NCBI GenBank assembly: GCA_900538305.1
Contig: UPXY01000006.1
Coordinates: forward strand, 1 to 64,000
Source of the DNA: an uncultured Collinsella sp.
GTDB taxonomy: Bacteria; Actinomycetota; Coriobacteriia; Coriobacteriales; Coriobacteriaceae
Direction of reading: 5' to 3'
Length of the DNA: 64,000 nucleotides
In this document: one piece after another, positions 43,143 to 52,183 of the stretch
Position numbering within the stretch: the stretch's first letter is position 1
Layout of the letters: each line of letters opens with the position of its first letter
Notes under the pieces: model-generated
Database searches by the model: none
What the model saw: only the letters and a program-made list of their open reading frames with translations
What the model was told of the DNA's origin: nothing
Program-made: the position numbers and the translations under genes

Positions 43143-44222
43143 CTACGCGGCGGATGCGGCGTCGTCGTCCACCGGGGCGTCCCCGCCCACGAGAGCCGCG
43201 AGGAGCGGCAGCACGGTGTCGAGCGCATCTTCGATGGAGCCCTCGAACGTGAAGCCTGCCGCCGCGGCATGGCCGCCGCCGTTGAATGCTGCGGCGACAC
43301 CCGATATGTCGATCGACGACTTCGAGCGCAGATTGCCGCGAACGCGACCGTCGTCAAGCCCTTTCAAAAACACGCAAACCTCGACGCCGCCCACCGAGCG
43401 CACAAGATCGACGAGGCCGTCACACTCATCGGTCGAGACCCCGCACCGCGCAAGATCCTCGGCGCGTGCGAAACTGTACGCCACCTTGCCGTCGGCGACG
43501 GTGCGGATGCGCCCCATGACGATCGACTCGAGATGCAGGTACTCGATACGCTGGCTCTGGTAGACCTCGAGCGAGATGCGCGCGGGTTCGGCACCGGCCG
43601 CCACGAGCCGGGACGCCACGCAGAAGCTCTCGGGATCCGTGTTTTGGTATTGGAAGCGACCGGTATCGGTCACCAAGCCGCAGAACAGGCAGTTCGCGAC
43701 CTCAGGCGTGATGGCGATATTGCAAAACGAGAGGAATTCCTCGATGATCACCGAGGCCGCGGCCGCTTCGGACCGACGGATGGTGATATGGGCGAACTCC
43801 TCGCGCGCCGGATGATGGTCGAAGCACACGATCCGGCAGCTTCGGCGCGCTACGGCAGCCGCGTTCTCGAGCCGTTCGAGCACAGGGCAGTCGACCGAGA
43901 TGAAAAGATCGGGATTGAGCTCGTAGCGAGATGCCGGTACGAGCTCGTCCGACCCGGCAAGGAAGCGATAGATGCGCGGGACGGGGGCGTCATCCGCCAA
44001 AAGGAAGGTGATCTTCTTGCGCGGGAAGCGCCCGCGCAGGGCAAGCCCGAGGCCGAGCGTGGAGCCGAGGGCATCGCCATCGGGGGACGTGTGCCCCGAG
44101 ATGGCGATGGTCTCGGCAGATTCGATAGCCTCGAAGATCGACCAGTACTCATCGGCGAAGGCAAGCTCGATGGACTCAGCGCTCCGTGCAGCAGGTTCCG
44201 TGCCGGTATGCACGCTATCCAT
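43143..44222 (-). CDS. nrnA: DHH/DHHA1 phosphoesterase, NrnA-like oligoribonuclease
   Basis: This 359-residue protein has HTSPDGDALGS at 44-54, DHHPA near 118-122 and the DHHA1 motif GGGHAAAAGF near the end. The family degrades nano-RNA, cyclic dinucleotide products or pAp. All metal ligands are visible. The ATG at 44222 overlaps rbfA by 8 nt and has a GGGG-type site upstream. The rbfA-nrnA-truB order is common. The first 25 residues are not conserved. Confidence 0.9.
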   Translation of the reverse strand: MDSVHTGTEPAARSAESIELAFADEYWSIFEAIESAETIAISGHTSPDGDALGSTLGLGLALRGRFPRKKITFLLADDAPVPRIYRFLAGSDELVPASRYELNPDLFISVDCPVLERLENAAAVARRSCRIVCFDHHPAREEFAHITIRRSEAAAASVIIEEFLSFCNIAITPEVANCLFCGLVTDTGRFQYQNTDPESFCVASRLVAAGAEPARISLEVYQSQRIEYLHLESIVMGRIRTVADGKVAYSFARAEDLARCGVSTDECDGLVDLVRSVGGVEVCVFLKGLDDGRVRGNLRSKSSIDISGVAAAFNGGGHAAAAGFTFEGSIEDALDTVLPLLAALVGGDAPVDDDAASAA

Positions 44223-44679
44223 CGATCTCAGCCCCATCAGACGCCGAAGCCCCCGCGCGCGGCTCGTCGCCTGTATCAACGTCCGCATGGGCGGCACCAA
44301 AATCCACGGGATACCCCTCTTCGTCCTTTTCCACACCGATCGTGGGCGGAACGTTCTCGAGGGCGCGTGCGATCCGCATTGCCTCGTCCGTCGAGCGATC
44401 GATGCGGAAATCGAGCTCGGGCACGACGCGCCAGTCGAGCGCGCGGGCGAGCAGGCTGCGGATCTTGCCCTTCGCGGCGGCGAGGGTGTCGAGCACCTCT
44501 TCGTAGCGGTCGCCGTCGCACGTTACGAAAATGCGTGCGTACGAGCGATCCTGCGCGACCTCGACACCCGTGATCGTCACGAGGTCGAGACGCGGATCGG
44601 CAATCTCGAAGAGCAGGATATAGCCGAGCTTCTCGCGCAGCTGTTCGGAGAGGCGACGCGTCGCCGGTGTCTGCTTCAC
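44215..44679 (-). CDS. rbfA: Ribosome-binding factor A
   Basis: This 154-residue protein binds the 30S subunit during late maturation. The KH-like core (EIADPRLDLVTITGVEVAQD and the AKGKIRSLLARALDWRVVPEL region) is typical. The C-terminal 35 residues are acidic and disordered. The start is GTG at 44679 with AGGAGG upstream, 12 bp past infB. Confidence 0.94.
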   Translation of the reverse strand: MKQTPATRRLSEQLREKLGYILLFEIADPRLDLVTITGVEVAQDRSYARIFVTCDGDRYEEVLDTLAAAKGKIRSLLARALDWRVVPELDFRIDRSTDEAMRIARALENVPPTIGVEKDEEGYPVDFGAAHADVDTGDEPRAGASASDGAEIDG

Positions 44680-44691
44680 AGGTCCTACCTC

Positions 44692-47358
44692 CTACTCCGT
44701 GCGCGCAACCTCGACGATCTTATACGCCTCGAGCGTGTCGCCCACATGGATATCCTGGAAACGCTCGATGCCGAGGCCGCATTCGTAGCCGGAACGCACG
44801 GTCTTGACGTCGTCCTTGAAGCGGCGCATCGAGGCGAACTTACCGTCGAACACCACGACACCGTCGCGCACGACGCGCACCTGATCGTCGCGGCTGATCT
44901 CGCCCTCGGTGACCATGCAGCCGGCGATGAGACCGACCTTCGGCACGCGGAAGGTCTCGCGCACCTCGGCCACACCCGTCTGGACCTCTTCCTCGGTGGG
45001 CTTGAGCATACCGATGCGTGCCGCATCGATATCCTCAATCGCCTTGTAGATGATCGAGTAGGTCTTGATCTGCACGTTCTCGCGCTCGGCGAGGTCGCGG
45101 GCCTTGGCCTGCGGGCGCACGCCGAAGCCGACGATGATGGCGTTCGACGCGGCAGCGAGGATGACGTCGGTCTCGGAGATGGCACCCACCGCGGAGTGGA
45201 TGATGTTGATGCGCACCTCGGACTGGTCCATCTTGGCAAGCGAATCCGCAAGCGCCTCGATGGAGCCCTGGACGTCGGCCTTGACGACGAGGTTGAGCTC
45301 CTTGAGCTCGTTCTCGCTCATCTCGGAGAAGAGGGTCTCGAGGGTCACGTGCTTGACCTTGTTCTGCTCCTCGATGCGGGCCTTGAGGGCGCGCTCGTCG
45401 GCGAGCTTCTTGGCATCGCGATCGTCCTCGAACACGCGGAACTCGTCACCGGCGGTGGGCACAGAATCGAGGCCGAGGATCTCGAAGGCGTCCGACGGCA
45501 CGGCGATTTCCTTATGCACGCCGTGCTGGTCGATCATGGCGCGGACGCGGCCGAAGCTCGTTCCAGCGACGAGCGCGTCGCCCACGTGGAGCGTACCGCG
45601 GTTCACGAGCACCGTGGCCACAGGGCCACGGCCGCGGTCGAGCTTCGCCTCGATGATGTAGCCGGACGCGAACGTGTCGGGGTTCGCCTTGAGCTCGAGC
45701 ACGTCCGCCTGAAGCAGAATCGTCTCGAGCAGGTCGTCGATGCCCTGCTGCGTCTTGGCGGACACGTTTACGAACATGTTCTGTCCGCCCCACTCTTCGG
45801 GGATAACGCCGTACTCGACGAGCTCCTGGCGCACGCGATCCGGGTTCGCATCGGGCTTGTCGCACTTGTTCACCGCGACGACGATGGGCACGCCCGCAGC
45901 CTTGGAGTGATTGATGGCCTCGACCGTCTGCGGCATGACGCCGTCGTCGGCGGCCACGACGAGCACGACGACATCGGTGATCTTCGCACCGCGGGCACGC
46001 ATGGCGGTGAACGCCTCATGGCCGGGGGTGTCGACGAACGTGATCTGGCGTCCGTTGATCTCGACCTGGGAAGCACCGATGTGCTGCGTGATGCCGCCAG
46101 CCTCGTGCGCGGCGATACCGGTGTGGCGGATGGCGTCGAGAAGCGACGTCTTGCCATGGTCGACGTGGCCCATGACCGTCACCACGGGCGGACGCGGCTT
46201 GAGGTCGGCCGGGTCGTCGTAGAACGTAAAGGAGTTCTCTTCCTCAGGGCTGATGATCTTGATCTGGCGACCAAGGTCGTCGGCGACGAGCTCAACGAGG
46301 TCGTTCGACATGGACTGCGTCATGGTGAGCGGCGAGCCCAGAAGGAACAGGCGCTTGATGATATCGTTCGCTGGGACATCGAGGGCCTCGGCGAGCTCGG
46401 CTACGGTCACGCCTTCAGAAACGCGCACGGCATCGAGCTCCTCGACGGAAATGCCCTGTGCCTTGGCCTGCTCGAGCTTCTGCTCCTGCGCGGCCTGGGC
46501 GGCTTCGCGCTCGCGCTTCTCCTTGCGCTTCTTGCGGCGACCGGTCGATTCGCGACTCGCCTCCTCGACGGCGGCACGAGCCTCCTCGAGCACGCGCTCG
46601 CGGCTGTATTCCTCGGCCTCGCGCGCCATCCGGCTGTAGCGATCGCCCTCGTCGTGCGCCTGGGAACCCTTGCGACCCTTACGACCCTTGCCCGCCTTCT
46701 CGGGAGCGGGGACGTCCATGCCTGCAGGGATGGACGGAGCGTGCGAGGTATGACGCGAACGCGGGCGCTCCTCGCCGCCGGCAGCAGCCTTCTGGCCGCG
46801 GCGGTCGCCCTTGCGCGCAGGACGTGCGGGGCGTTCGTCGGCCTTCTTGGCCTCGTCGGCCTTCTTGCGCTCCTCGAGAACGGTCTCCTGTTCGCGAATC
46901 TGATCGAGCAGCGAACGGAACTGCGAGCTGGTGTCCGACGCCGGGACGGCGCGCCGCTTCTGCTCGAGCTCCTCGGCCTTCTTGCGCTCACGCGCCTGCC
47001 GAGCAGCTTCAGCCTCGGCTGCACGCGCAGCCTCCTCGGCAGCGAGGGCTGCCGCGGCGAGGCGACGATCATCTTCATGCCGTGCCTCGGCCTCGAGGCG
47101 CTCGCGCTCTGCCGCAGCGGCGCGCTCAGCCTCTTCTGCCGCGGCACGCTCCTCTTCCTCGCGACGCTTGGCCTCGATCTCGGCCTCGCGTGCCTTGAGT
47201 ACAGGAGCGAGCTCGCTGCGAACGAGCCTCACATATTGTTCGCTGAGCGACGAAGATGGAGACTTCGCCGGAACCATCAAACGATCGAGATGCTCCAGAA
47301 GCTCAGTGGAGGACATTCCGAATTCTTTGGCAAGGCTGGAAATGCGGATATTTGCCAT
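44692..47358 (-). CDS. infB: Translation initiation factor IF-2
   Basis: This 888-residue GTPase places fMet-tRNA on the 30S subunit. The N-terminus has an IF2_N motif (IRISSLAKEFGMSSTELLEHL). A long Glu/Arg/Ala-rich coiled segment of about 250 residues follows, then a second IF2_N. The GTPase has GHVDHGKT near 396-403, DTPGHEAF and NKCDK. C-terminal domains end with the fMet-tRNA-binding barrel. The gene follows nusA by 84 bp with no ylxR or L7Ae gene in between. Confidence 0.96.
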   Translation of the reverse strand: MANIRISSLAKEFGMSSTELLEHLDRLMVPAKSPSSSLSEQYVRLVRSELAPVLKAREAEIEAKRREEEERAAAEEAERAAAAERERLEAEARHEDDRRLAAAALAAEEAARAAEAEAARQARERKKAEELEQKRRAVPASDTSSQFRSLLDQIREQETVLEERKKADEAKKADERPARPARKGDRRGQKAAAGGEERPRSRHTSHAPSIPAGMDVPAPEKAGKGRKGRKGSQAHDEGDRYSRMAREAEEYSRERVLEEARAAVEEASRESTGRRKKRKEKREREAAQAAQEQKLEQAKAQGISVEELDAVRVSEGVTVAELAEALDVPANDIIKRLFLLGSPLTMTQSMSNDLVELVADDLGRQIKIISPEEENSFTFYDDPADLKPRPPVVTVMGHVDHGKTSLLDAIRHTGIAAHEAGGITQHIGASQVEINGRQITFVDTPGHEAFTAMRARGAKITDVVVLVVAADDGVMPQTVEAINHSKAAGVPIVVAVNKCDKPDANPDRVRQELVEYGVIPEEWGGQNMFVNVSAKTQQGIDDLLETILLQADVLELKANPDTFASGYIIEAKLDRGRGPVATVLVNRGTLHVGDALVAGTSFGRVRAMIDQHGVHKEIAVPSDAFEILGLDSVPTAGDEFRVFEDDRDAKKLADERALKARIEEQNKVKHVTLETLFSEMSENELKELNLVVKADVQGSIEALADSLAKMDQSEVRINIIHSAVGAISETDVILAAASNAIIVGFGVRPQAKARDLAERENVQIKTYSIIYKAIEDIDAARIGMLKPTEEEVQTGVAEVRETFRVPKVGLIAGCMVTEGEISRDDQVRVVRDGVVVFDGKFASMRRFKDDVKTVRSGYECGLGIERFQDIHVGDTLEAYKIVEVARTE

Positions 47359-47442
47359 ATGCCAATCACCTACCTCTCGCGCGCAGCGCGCGCAGTGTCG
47401 TCCAACGGGTCTGTGTTGCGAGGCGCCTGCGCGCCCGACCCG

Positions 47443-48693
47443 CTAGAACCAGTCCTCCCCGGTCACGTCCTCGCCGTCTTCGGCCTCCGGATCGTGGACG
47501 CCGCAGAAGCGGGAACCCGGGCGCGCCTGGTTGCGGCAGCGCACGCCGTCCTCGCTCACGAATGCGCAGCGCCCGTCCTCATCCTCGCCCACGAGGTCAT
47601 CGTCTGCTTCCTCGCGAGCATGGAGGTTGCCGAGAATCTCCGCTGCAAGCTTCTCGTTCTTGATATCGATATGCCAGCCGGTAAGGCGCGCGGCGAGGCG
47701 GGCGTTCTGGCCATCCTTGCCGATCGCGAGTGAAAGTTGATCGTCGGGCACGATCACGCCGGCATAACCCTTCTCGGAGTCGATGAGCACGCGCGAGACC
47801 TTCGCGGGCGAAAGGGCGTTGGCCACATAGCGAGCCGGATCCGCATCCCACAGGATCACGTCGACGCGCTCGCCACGAAGTTCCGACACGACGGCGCGCA
47901 CGCGGCTGCCCTTCGGGCCCACGCAGGCTCCCACCGGGTCGAGGCGGTCGTCGAGCGAGTGCACGGCGACCTTCGAGCGACGACCGGGTTCGCGCGCGAT
48001 AGACTTGACCTCGACGGTGCCCTCGTAGATCTCGGGAACCTCGTTCTCGAACAGGCAGCGGATGAGCGCCGGATGCGTGCGCGAGATGACGATGGGCGGA
48101 CGCGAATGCTCGCCCTTCGTGGCAGGTTCGGTGGAATTGGGATCGCGGACGTCGACAATGACAGCCTTCAGGCGCTGATTATGCATATAGCGTTCGCCGA
48201 CCGGGCGCTCGTTGGGTTCATCCGGATAGCGACGCTGGTCGAAGTGCGGGAGCTCCGCCTCGACGCCCTCACGGATCTTCACGATGGTGAAGTCGGGCGT
48301 GGACTGCAGCACGGTGCCGGTGATGATGTCTCCGATGCGCTCAGAGAACTCCTCGAAGATCTGCTCGCGAGCGGACTTGCGCACGATGGCGTTGATGGCG
48401 TCCTTCGCATGCTTGGCGGCGATGCGGCTCGTGTCCTTCGGCGTCACATCGCGTTTCGTAAACTCGGTATACTCATCCTTCTCCTCGTCGTAGGACTCCT
48501 CGACGGGAACGAGCTCGTAGACGTAGATCTTGCCCGTGGCGCGGTCGATGATGACCTCAGCGCCGAAGGGAAGATGCAAGATGTTGCGGTAGCTTTCCGC
48601 AAGCGACCGCTCGAGCTCATCGATGAGCGCGAGTTGGTTCAGATGCTTCTCCTGGCAGAGCTCCATGAGAGCTTCCATCATCTCAGATGCCAT
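47443..48693 (-). CDS. nusA: Transcription factor NusA with Cys/His tail
   Basis: This 416-residue protein has the NusA order: an N-terminal polymerase-binding domain (to about 130), S1 (about 135-200), KH1 and KH2 (about 230-355, with GACVGPKGSRVRAV and AIGKDGQNARLAARLTG). It controls pausing, termination and antitermination. After KH2 it has an extra tail near residues 375-400 with C-x8-C, then C-x2-H (CAFVSEDGVRC and RFCGVH), like a small metal-binding knuckle. The ATG lies 1 nt past the rimP stop. ylxR, which usually follows nusA, is absent. Confidence 0.94.
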   Translation of the reverse strand: MASEMMEALMELCQEKHLNQLALIDELERSLAESYRNILHLPFGAEVIIDRATGKIYVYELVPVEESYDEEKDEYTEFTKRDVTPKDTSRIAAKHAKDAINAIVRKSAREQIFEEFSERIGDIITGTVLQSTPDFTIVKIREGVEAELPHFDQRRYPDEPNERPVGERYMHNQRLKAVIVDVRDPNSTEPATKGEHSRPPIVISRTHPALIRCLFENEVPEIYEGTVEVKSIAREPGRRSKVAVHSLDDRLDPVGACVGPKGSRVRAVVSELRGERVDVILWDADPARYVANALSPAKVSRVLIDSEKGYAGVIVPDDQLSLAIGKDGQNARLAARLTGWHIDIKNEKLAAEILGNLHAREEADDDLVGEDEDGRCAFVSEDGVRCRNQARPGSRFCGVHDPEAEDGEDVTGEDWF

Positions 48694-48694
48694 G

Positions 48695-49189
48695 TTAGTT
48701 CTTCCCTTCCTTCGCCTTGAAGTCGATGACCGGCTTCAGGGTGCATTTCTTTACGTCGTCGAATGCGATCTGGATGCGCTCGCCATCCTCGAGCTCGAGC
48801 GTGACGGAGGCGTCCGTCGCCTCCGCGATCACGCCCTTGAAGCGACGGCGCCCCTCAGTCGCGGTGGTCGTGAGCTCGCAAGGCTCGCCGGTAAAGCGAG
48901 CGAAGTCGCACGGCCGGCGCAGGGGACGGTCGATCCCGGGAGAGGACACCTCCAAGGTGTAGGCGCTCGGGATGGGATCAAGCTCCTCGATGAGGTCGCC
49001 GACCCACGACGTATGCGCGCACACCTCATCGAGCGACAGGGCATCGCCCTCGGCGCCCTCCAGGCGCACGCGAACGCAGGGCGCCTTCGTGGCACCGGTG
49101 ACCTCGACGTCGACGATATCGACATCGTGCTCGGGCGCGAGCTTCTCGAGCTCATCGATGATGAGTTGCTCGGTCTTGCCCTTGACCAT
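48695..49189 (-). CDS. rimP: Ribosome maturation factor RimP
   Basis: This 164-residue protein helps assemble the 30S subunit. The conserved ALSLDEVCAHTSWVGDLI and LEVSSPGIDRPLRRPCDF blocks are present, followed by the SH3-like C-terminal domain. AAGGAGG precedes the ATG at 49189. It heads the rimP-nusA-infB-rbfA-nrnA-truB-ribF-dnaG series. A terminator lies only 18 nt upstream of the ATG. Confidence 0.94.
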   Translation of the reverse strand: MVKGKTEQLIIDELEKLAPEHDVDIVDVEVTGATKAPCVRVRLEGAEGDALSLDEVCAHTSWVGDLIEELDPIPSAYTLEVSSPGIDRPLRRPCDFARFTGEPCELTTTATEGRRRFKGVIAEATDASVTLELEDGERIQIAFDDVKKCTLKPVIDFKAKEGKN

Positions 49190-49207
49190 GCGACACCTCC
49201 TTGCAAG

Positions 49208-49237
49208 AAAAAGGAGCGCGGGCAGAACCCGCACTCC
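49208..49237 (-). terminator. Terminator between leuS and rimP, 18 nt before the rimP ATG
   Basis: On the minus strand 49228-49237 pairs with 49213-49222 (10 bp, one G-U), loop TTCTG, then TTTTT (49208-49212). The rimP ribosome binding site begins 5 nt later. It can end leuS transcripts, but any rimP promoter upstream of it would also have to read through it, which suggests attenuation. Confidence 0.8.
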
Positions 49238-49265
49238 TCACACAACACGTCAATTACCGCGGTCT

Positions 49266-49274
49266 AGCATAACA
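49266..49274 (-). promoter_or_regulatory. Candidate extended -10 promoter for rimP
   Basis: TGTTATGCT on the minus strand is an extended -10 (TG-n-TATGCT). The transcript would start near 49259 and include the terminator at 49208-49237 in its leader. No -35 box was found. Confidence 0.4.
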
Positions 49275-49409
49275 CAAGCAGCTCAGATGGGGAAAATCCC
49301 ATGTCACTTCGCGGCATTTCCCCACCTTCGTCTCCGCAATAGCTCCACAAGTCTGAAGGTACCTGCACCCGAGGGAGACATATATATCACCCCCGGGGTA
49401 ATGTATACG

Positions 49410-52001
49410 TTACTTCACGACAAGGTTCACAAGCTTGCCGGGGACGCAAATAGCCTTGACGACAGCCTTGCCCTCGATCCACTTGGCAGCTGCAGCCTCA
49501 GCGGCGAAGCGCATCTCGTCCTGCGTCGCCGTAGTCGAGACTTCGACGCGGGCGCGCAGCTTTCCGAGCACCTGAACGGCGATCTCGACCGTGTCGCTCG
49601 CGGCCTCGGTGATGTCGAACTCCGGCCACGGCGCGGTGTAGACGCTCTCGGTGTGGCCGAGCGCCTCGTGCCAGAGCTCGTCCGCCCAGAACGGACAGAT
49701 GGGCGCGAGCGCGCTCACGATATCCGTCGCGACGAGCTGGCAAAGAGCGGCGTCGCGCGCCTCGGGTGCGGCGTCGGTCGCGTTGAGGTAGGCGCTCGCA
49801 GCGTTCACGAGCTCCATGATGGCGCTGATCGCGGTGTTGAACTGCTGGCGGTCGAAGTCCTCGGTGCACTTGGCGAGCGTGCGGTGGCGCTCGCGGTAGA
49901 GCTGCTTCGCAGCGGCATCGAGCGAACCCGGGATGAGCCTTGCCGAGGCATCACCGGCGTTGGCAAGCTGCCACACGATGCGCCACGCGCGCTTGATGAA
50001 GCGGTTCGCGCCGGCGACAGCATCCTCGTCCCAATCGAAATCCTTCTCCGGCGGGGCGATGAAGAGGATCGCCAAGCGCATGGTGTCCGCACCATACGGC
50101 TCGATAACGCTCGACGGCGGCACCACGTTGCCCTTGCTCTTAGACATGGTCTCGCCGTTCGCATCCTTCACCATACCCTGGCAGAGCAGATTCGTGAACG
50201 GCTCGTCCACATCGAGCATGCCCAAGTCGCGCAGGGCCTTGGTGAAGAAGCGGCTGTAGAGCAGATGCAAGATGGCGTGCTCGATGCCACCGATGTAGTT
50301 GTCGACCGGCATCCAGCGGTCTGCGGCCTCCTTGGAGAAGGGAAGCTTTTCGTTATGCGGATCGCAGTAGCGCAGGTAGTACCAGCTGGAACAGGTAAAG
50401 GTGTCCATGGTATCGGTCTCGCGACGAGCGGGACGACCGCACACAGGGCAGGTCGTCTCGTAGAACTCGCGGCATTCGGCAAGGGTCTCGCCGGCACCCA
50501 GATCGAGGTTCGCCGGGAGCGTCACCGGCAGCTGATCCTCGGGCACAGGCACGATGCCGCAATGCTCGCAGTGCACCGCCGGGATGGGGTTGCCCCAGTA
50601 GCGCTGGCGGCTGATGAGCCAGTCGCGCAGGCGGAACTGCACGGAACGGCGGCCGGTGCCGGCAGCTTCGAGGTCGGCCACGATCGCGGCCTCGCCCTCG
50701 GAGTGCTTGCCGCCACGCATACCGGTATATTTGCCAGACTGCACGAGCGTGCCCTCGGCGGCGTGCGCCGAATCCCAGTCAACCGTCTCGGCATGGTAGG
50801 TATCGATGGACTCGCCGGCCTCCTCAAGCGCCTCGCGCTCATCGTCCATGAGGATGATGGGAACGATGGGCAGGTCGTACTTGCGAGCGAACTCGAAGTC
50901 GCGCTGGTCGCCGCAAGGCACGGCCATGACGGCACCGGTGCCATAGTCGGAAACGATGTAGTCGGCCACCCACACGGGAACCTTCTGGCCGGAAACCGGG
51001 TTCACCACGTAGCGACCGGTGAAGGCACCATGCTTCTCAAGCGTGCCCTGAGCGCGCTCCACGGCGGAAACCTTCTCGGCGCCCGCAACGACCGCGCGCA
51101 CATCGGCCTCGTATTCCGTGCCCTCGACGAGCTTCATGAGCCCCTTGTACTCAGGCGCGAGCAAAAAGAACGTGCAGCCGAAAAGCGTGTCGGCACGGGT
51201 GGTGAAGACGGTGATCTTACCTTCATCGCCCTGAATGGGCTGCCCCTCCGCATCGCAAAGGGTGAAATCGACCTCGGCACCCTCGGAGCGGCCGATCCAG
51301 TTAGCCTGCATCTGCTTCACGCGCTCAGGCCATCCGGGAAGCTTCTCAAGGTCATCCAAGAGCTCCTGGGCGTAATCGGTAATCTTGAAGTACCACTGCT
51401 CGAGCTCGCGCTTCTCGGGCACCGATCCGCACCGCCAGCAATGGCCTTCCGTCACCTGCTCGTTCGCGAGCACGGTGTTGCAGCCGGGGCACCAGTTGAC
51501 CGGGCTCTTCTTGCGGTAGACGAGCCCGCGCTCCCAAAGCTTCTCGAAAATCCACTGACCCCACTTGTAATAGTCGGGGTCGCAGGTCTTCACCAGGCGG
51601 TCCATATCGTAGGAAAAGCCCATGCGCTTCATCGTGGCGAGCGCCTGGTCCATGTTCTTATAGGTCCACTCGCCCGCCTGCGTGTTGTGCTTGATGGCGG
51701 CGTTCTCGGCGGGCAAGCCGAACGCGTCGAACCCGATGGGATGCAGCACGTCGAAGCCGCGCATGCGTGCCTGGCGCGCCATGGCATCGCCGATGGTGTA
51801 GTTGCGCGCATGGCCCATGTGCAGGTCGCCGGAAGGGTACGGAAACATCTCGAGCACGTACTTCTTAGGCTTCGCGGGATCTTCGTCGACGGCGAAGAGA
51901 TTCGCGTCCTCCCACGCCTTCTGCCACTTGGTCTCGATAGCCTGGGCATCGTAGGCAGGAATCTCGCCAGGTTTATGCGGTTCGCTGCAATGGTCGCACA
52001 T
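49410..52001 (-). CDS. leuS: Leucyl-tRNA synthetase
   Basis: This 863-residue class I synthetase has the HIGH motif as HMGH at 61-64 (FPYPSGDLHMGHARNYTIGD) and the KMSKS loop as TMSKSKGN near 617-622. The editing domain contains TTRADTLFG and GTGAVMAVPCGDQRD, with the hydrolytic Asp region intact. The catalytic insertion carries zinc-type cysteine pairs (CPGC, CWRC). The ATG at 52001 has AAGGAG upstream. The leader is short, with no T-box. Confidence 0.96.
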   Translation of the reverse strand: MCDHCSEPHKPGEIPAYDAQAIETKWQKAWEDANLFAVDEDPAKPKKYVLEMFPYPSGDLHMGHARNYTIGDAMARQARMRGFDVLHPIGFDAFGLPAENAAIKHNTQAGEWTYKNMDQALATMKRMGFSYDMDRLVKTCDPDYYKWGQWIFEKLWERGLVYRKKSPVNWCPGCNTVLANEQVTEGHCWRCGSVPEKRELEQWYFKITDYAQELLDDLEKLPGWPERVKQMQANWIGRSEGAEVDFTLCDAEGQPIQGDEGKITVFTTRADTLFGCTFFLLAPEYKGLMKLVEGTEYEADVRAVVAGAEKVSAVERAQGTLEKHGAFTGRYVVNPVSGQKVPVWVADYIVSDYGTGAVMAVPCGDQRDFEFARKYDLPIVPIILMDDEREALEEAGESIDTYHAETVDWDSAHAAEGTLVQSGKYTGMRGGKHSEGEAAIVADLEAAGTGRRSVQFRLRDWLISRQRYWGNPIPAVHCEHCGIVPVPEDQLPVTLPANLDLGAGETLAECREFYETTCPVCGRPARRETDTMDTFTCSSWYYLRYCDPHNEKLPFSKEAADRWMPVDNYIGGIEHAILHLLYSRFFTKALRDLGMLDVDEPFTNLLCQGMVKDANGETMSKSKGNVVPPSSVIEPYGADTMRLAILFIAPPEKDFDWDEDAVAGANRFIKRAWRIVWQLANAGDASARLIPGSLDAAAKQLYRERHRTLAKCTEDFDRQQFNTAISAIMELVNAASAYLNATDAAPEARDAALCQLVATDIVSALAPICPFWADELWHEALGHTESVYTAPWPEFDITEAASDTVEIAVQVLGKLRARVEVSTTATQDEMRFAAEAAAAKWIEGKAVVKAICVPGKLVNLVVK

Positions 52002-52038
52002 ACGAGCGCTCCTTGGGTCAAAAACGGTAACGCTCGAA

Positions 52039-52047
52039 ATTCTATCA
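52039..52047 (-). promoter_or_regulatory. Extended -10 promoter of leuS
   Basis: TGATAGAAT on the minus strand is an extended -10 with TAGAAT one base from consensus. Start near 52032 gives a leader of about 30 nt, too short for a T-box or other leader control. Confidence 0.55.
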
Positions 52048-52183
52048 GGTTTTGCGCGCAAGGGGCACGGCAAGGCGCGCGGTGGACGTCTTTTGTCGAA
52101 CGAGAGCGACAACATGCAGGCGAGAGTTTACGCGGTCGCGGCGCTCGATGCCGCGGCGCACCGGGCGCAAGCCGAGCCTACCG

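Noticed and set aside
43972..47733. 1253-residue plus-strand open frame opposite infB and its neighbours
   Set aside because: It is antisense to well-supported genes; high GC leaves few stops in this frame and no domain is seen.
52002..52060. T-box leader for leuS
   Set aside because: The predicted leader is about 30 nt and has no specifier stem or T-box sequence. The thrS leader also shows none.
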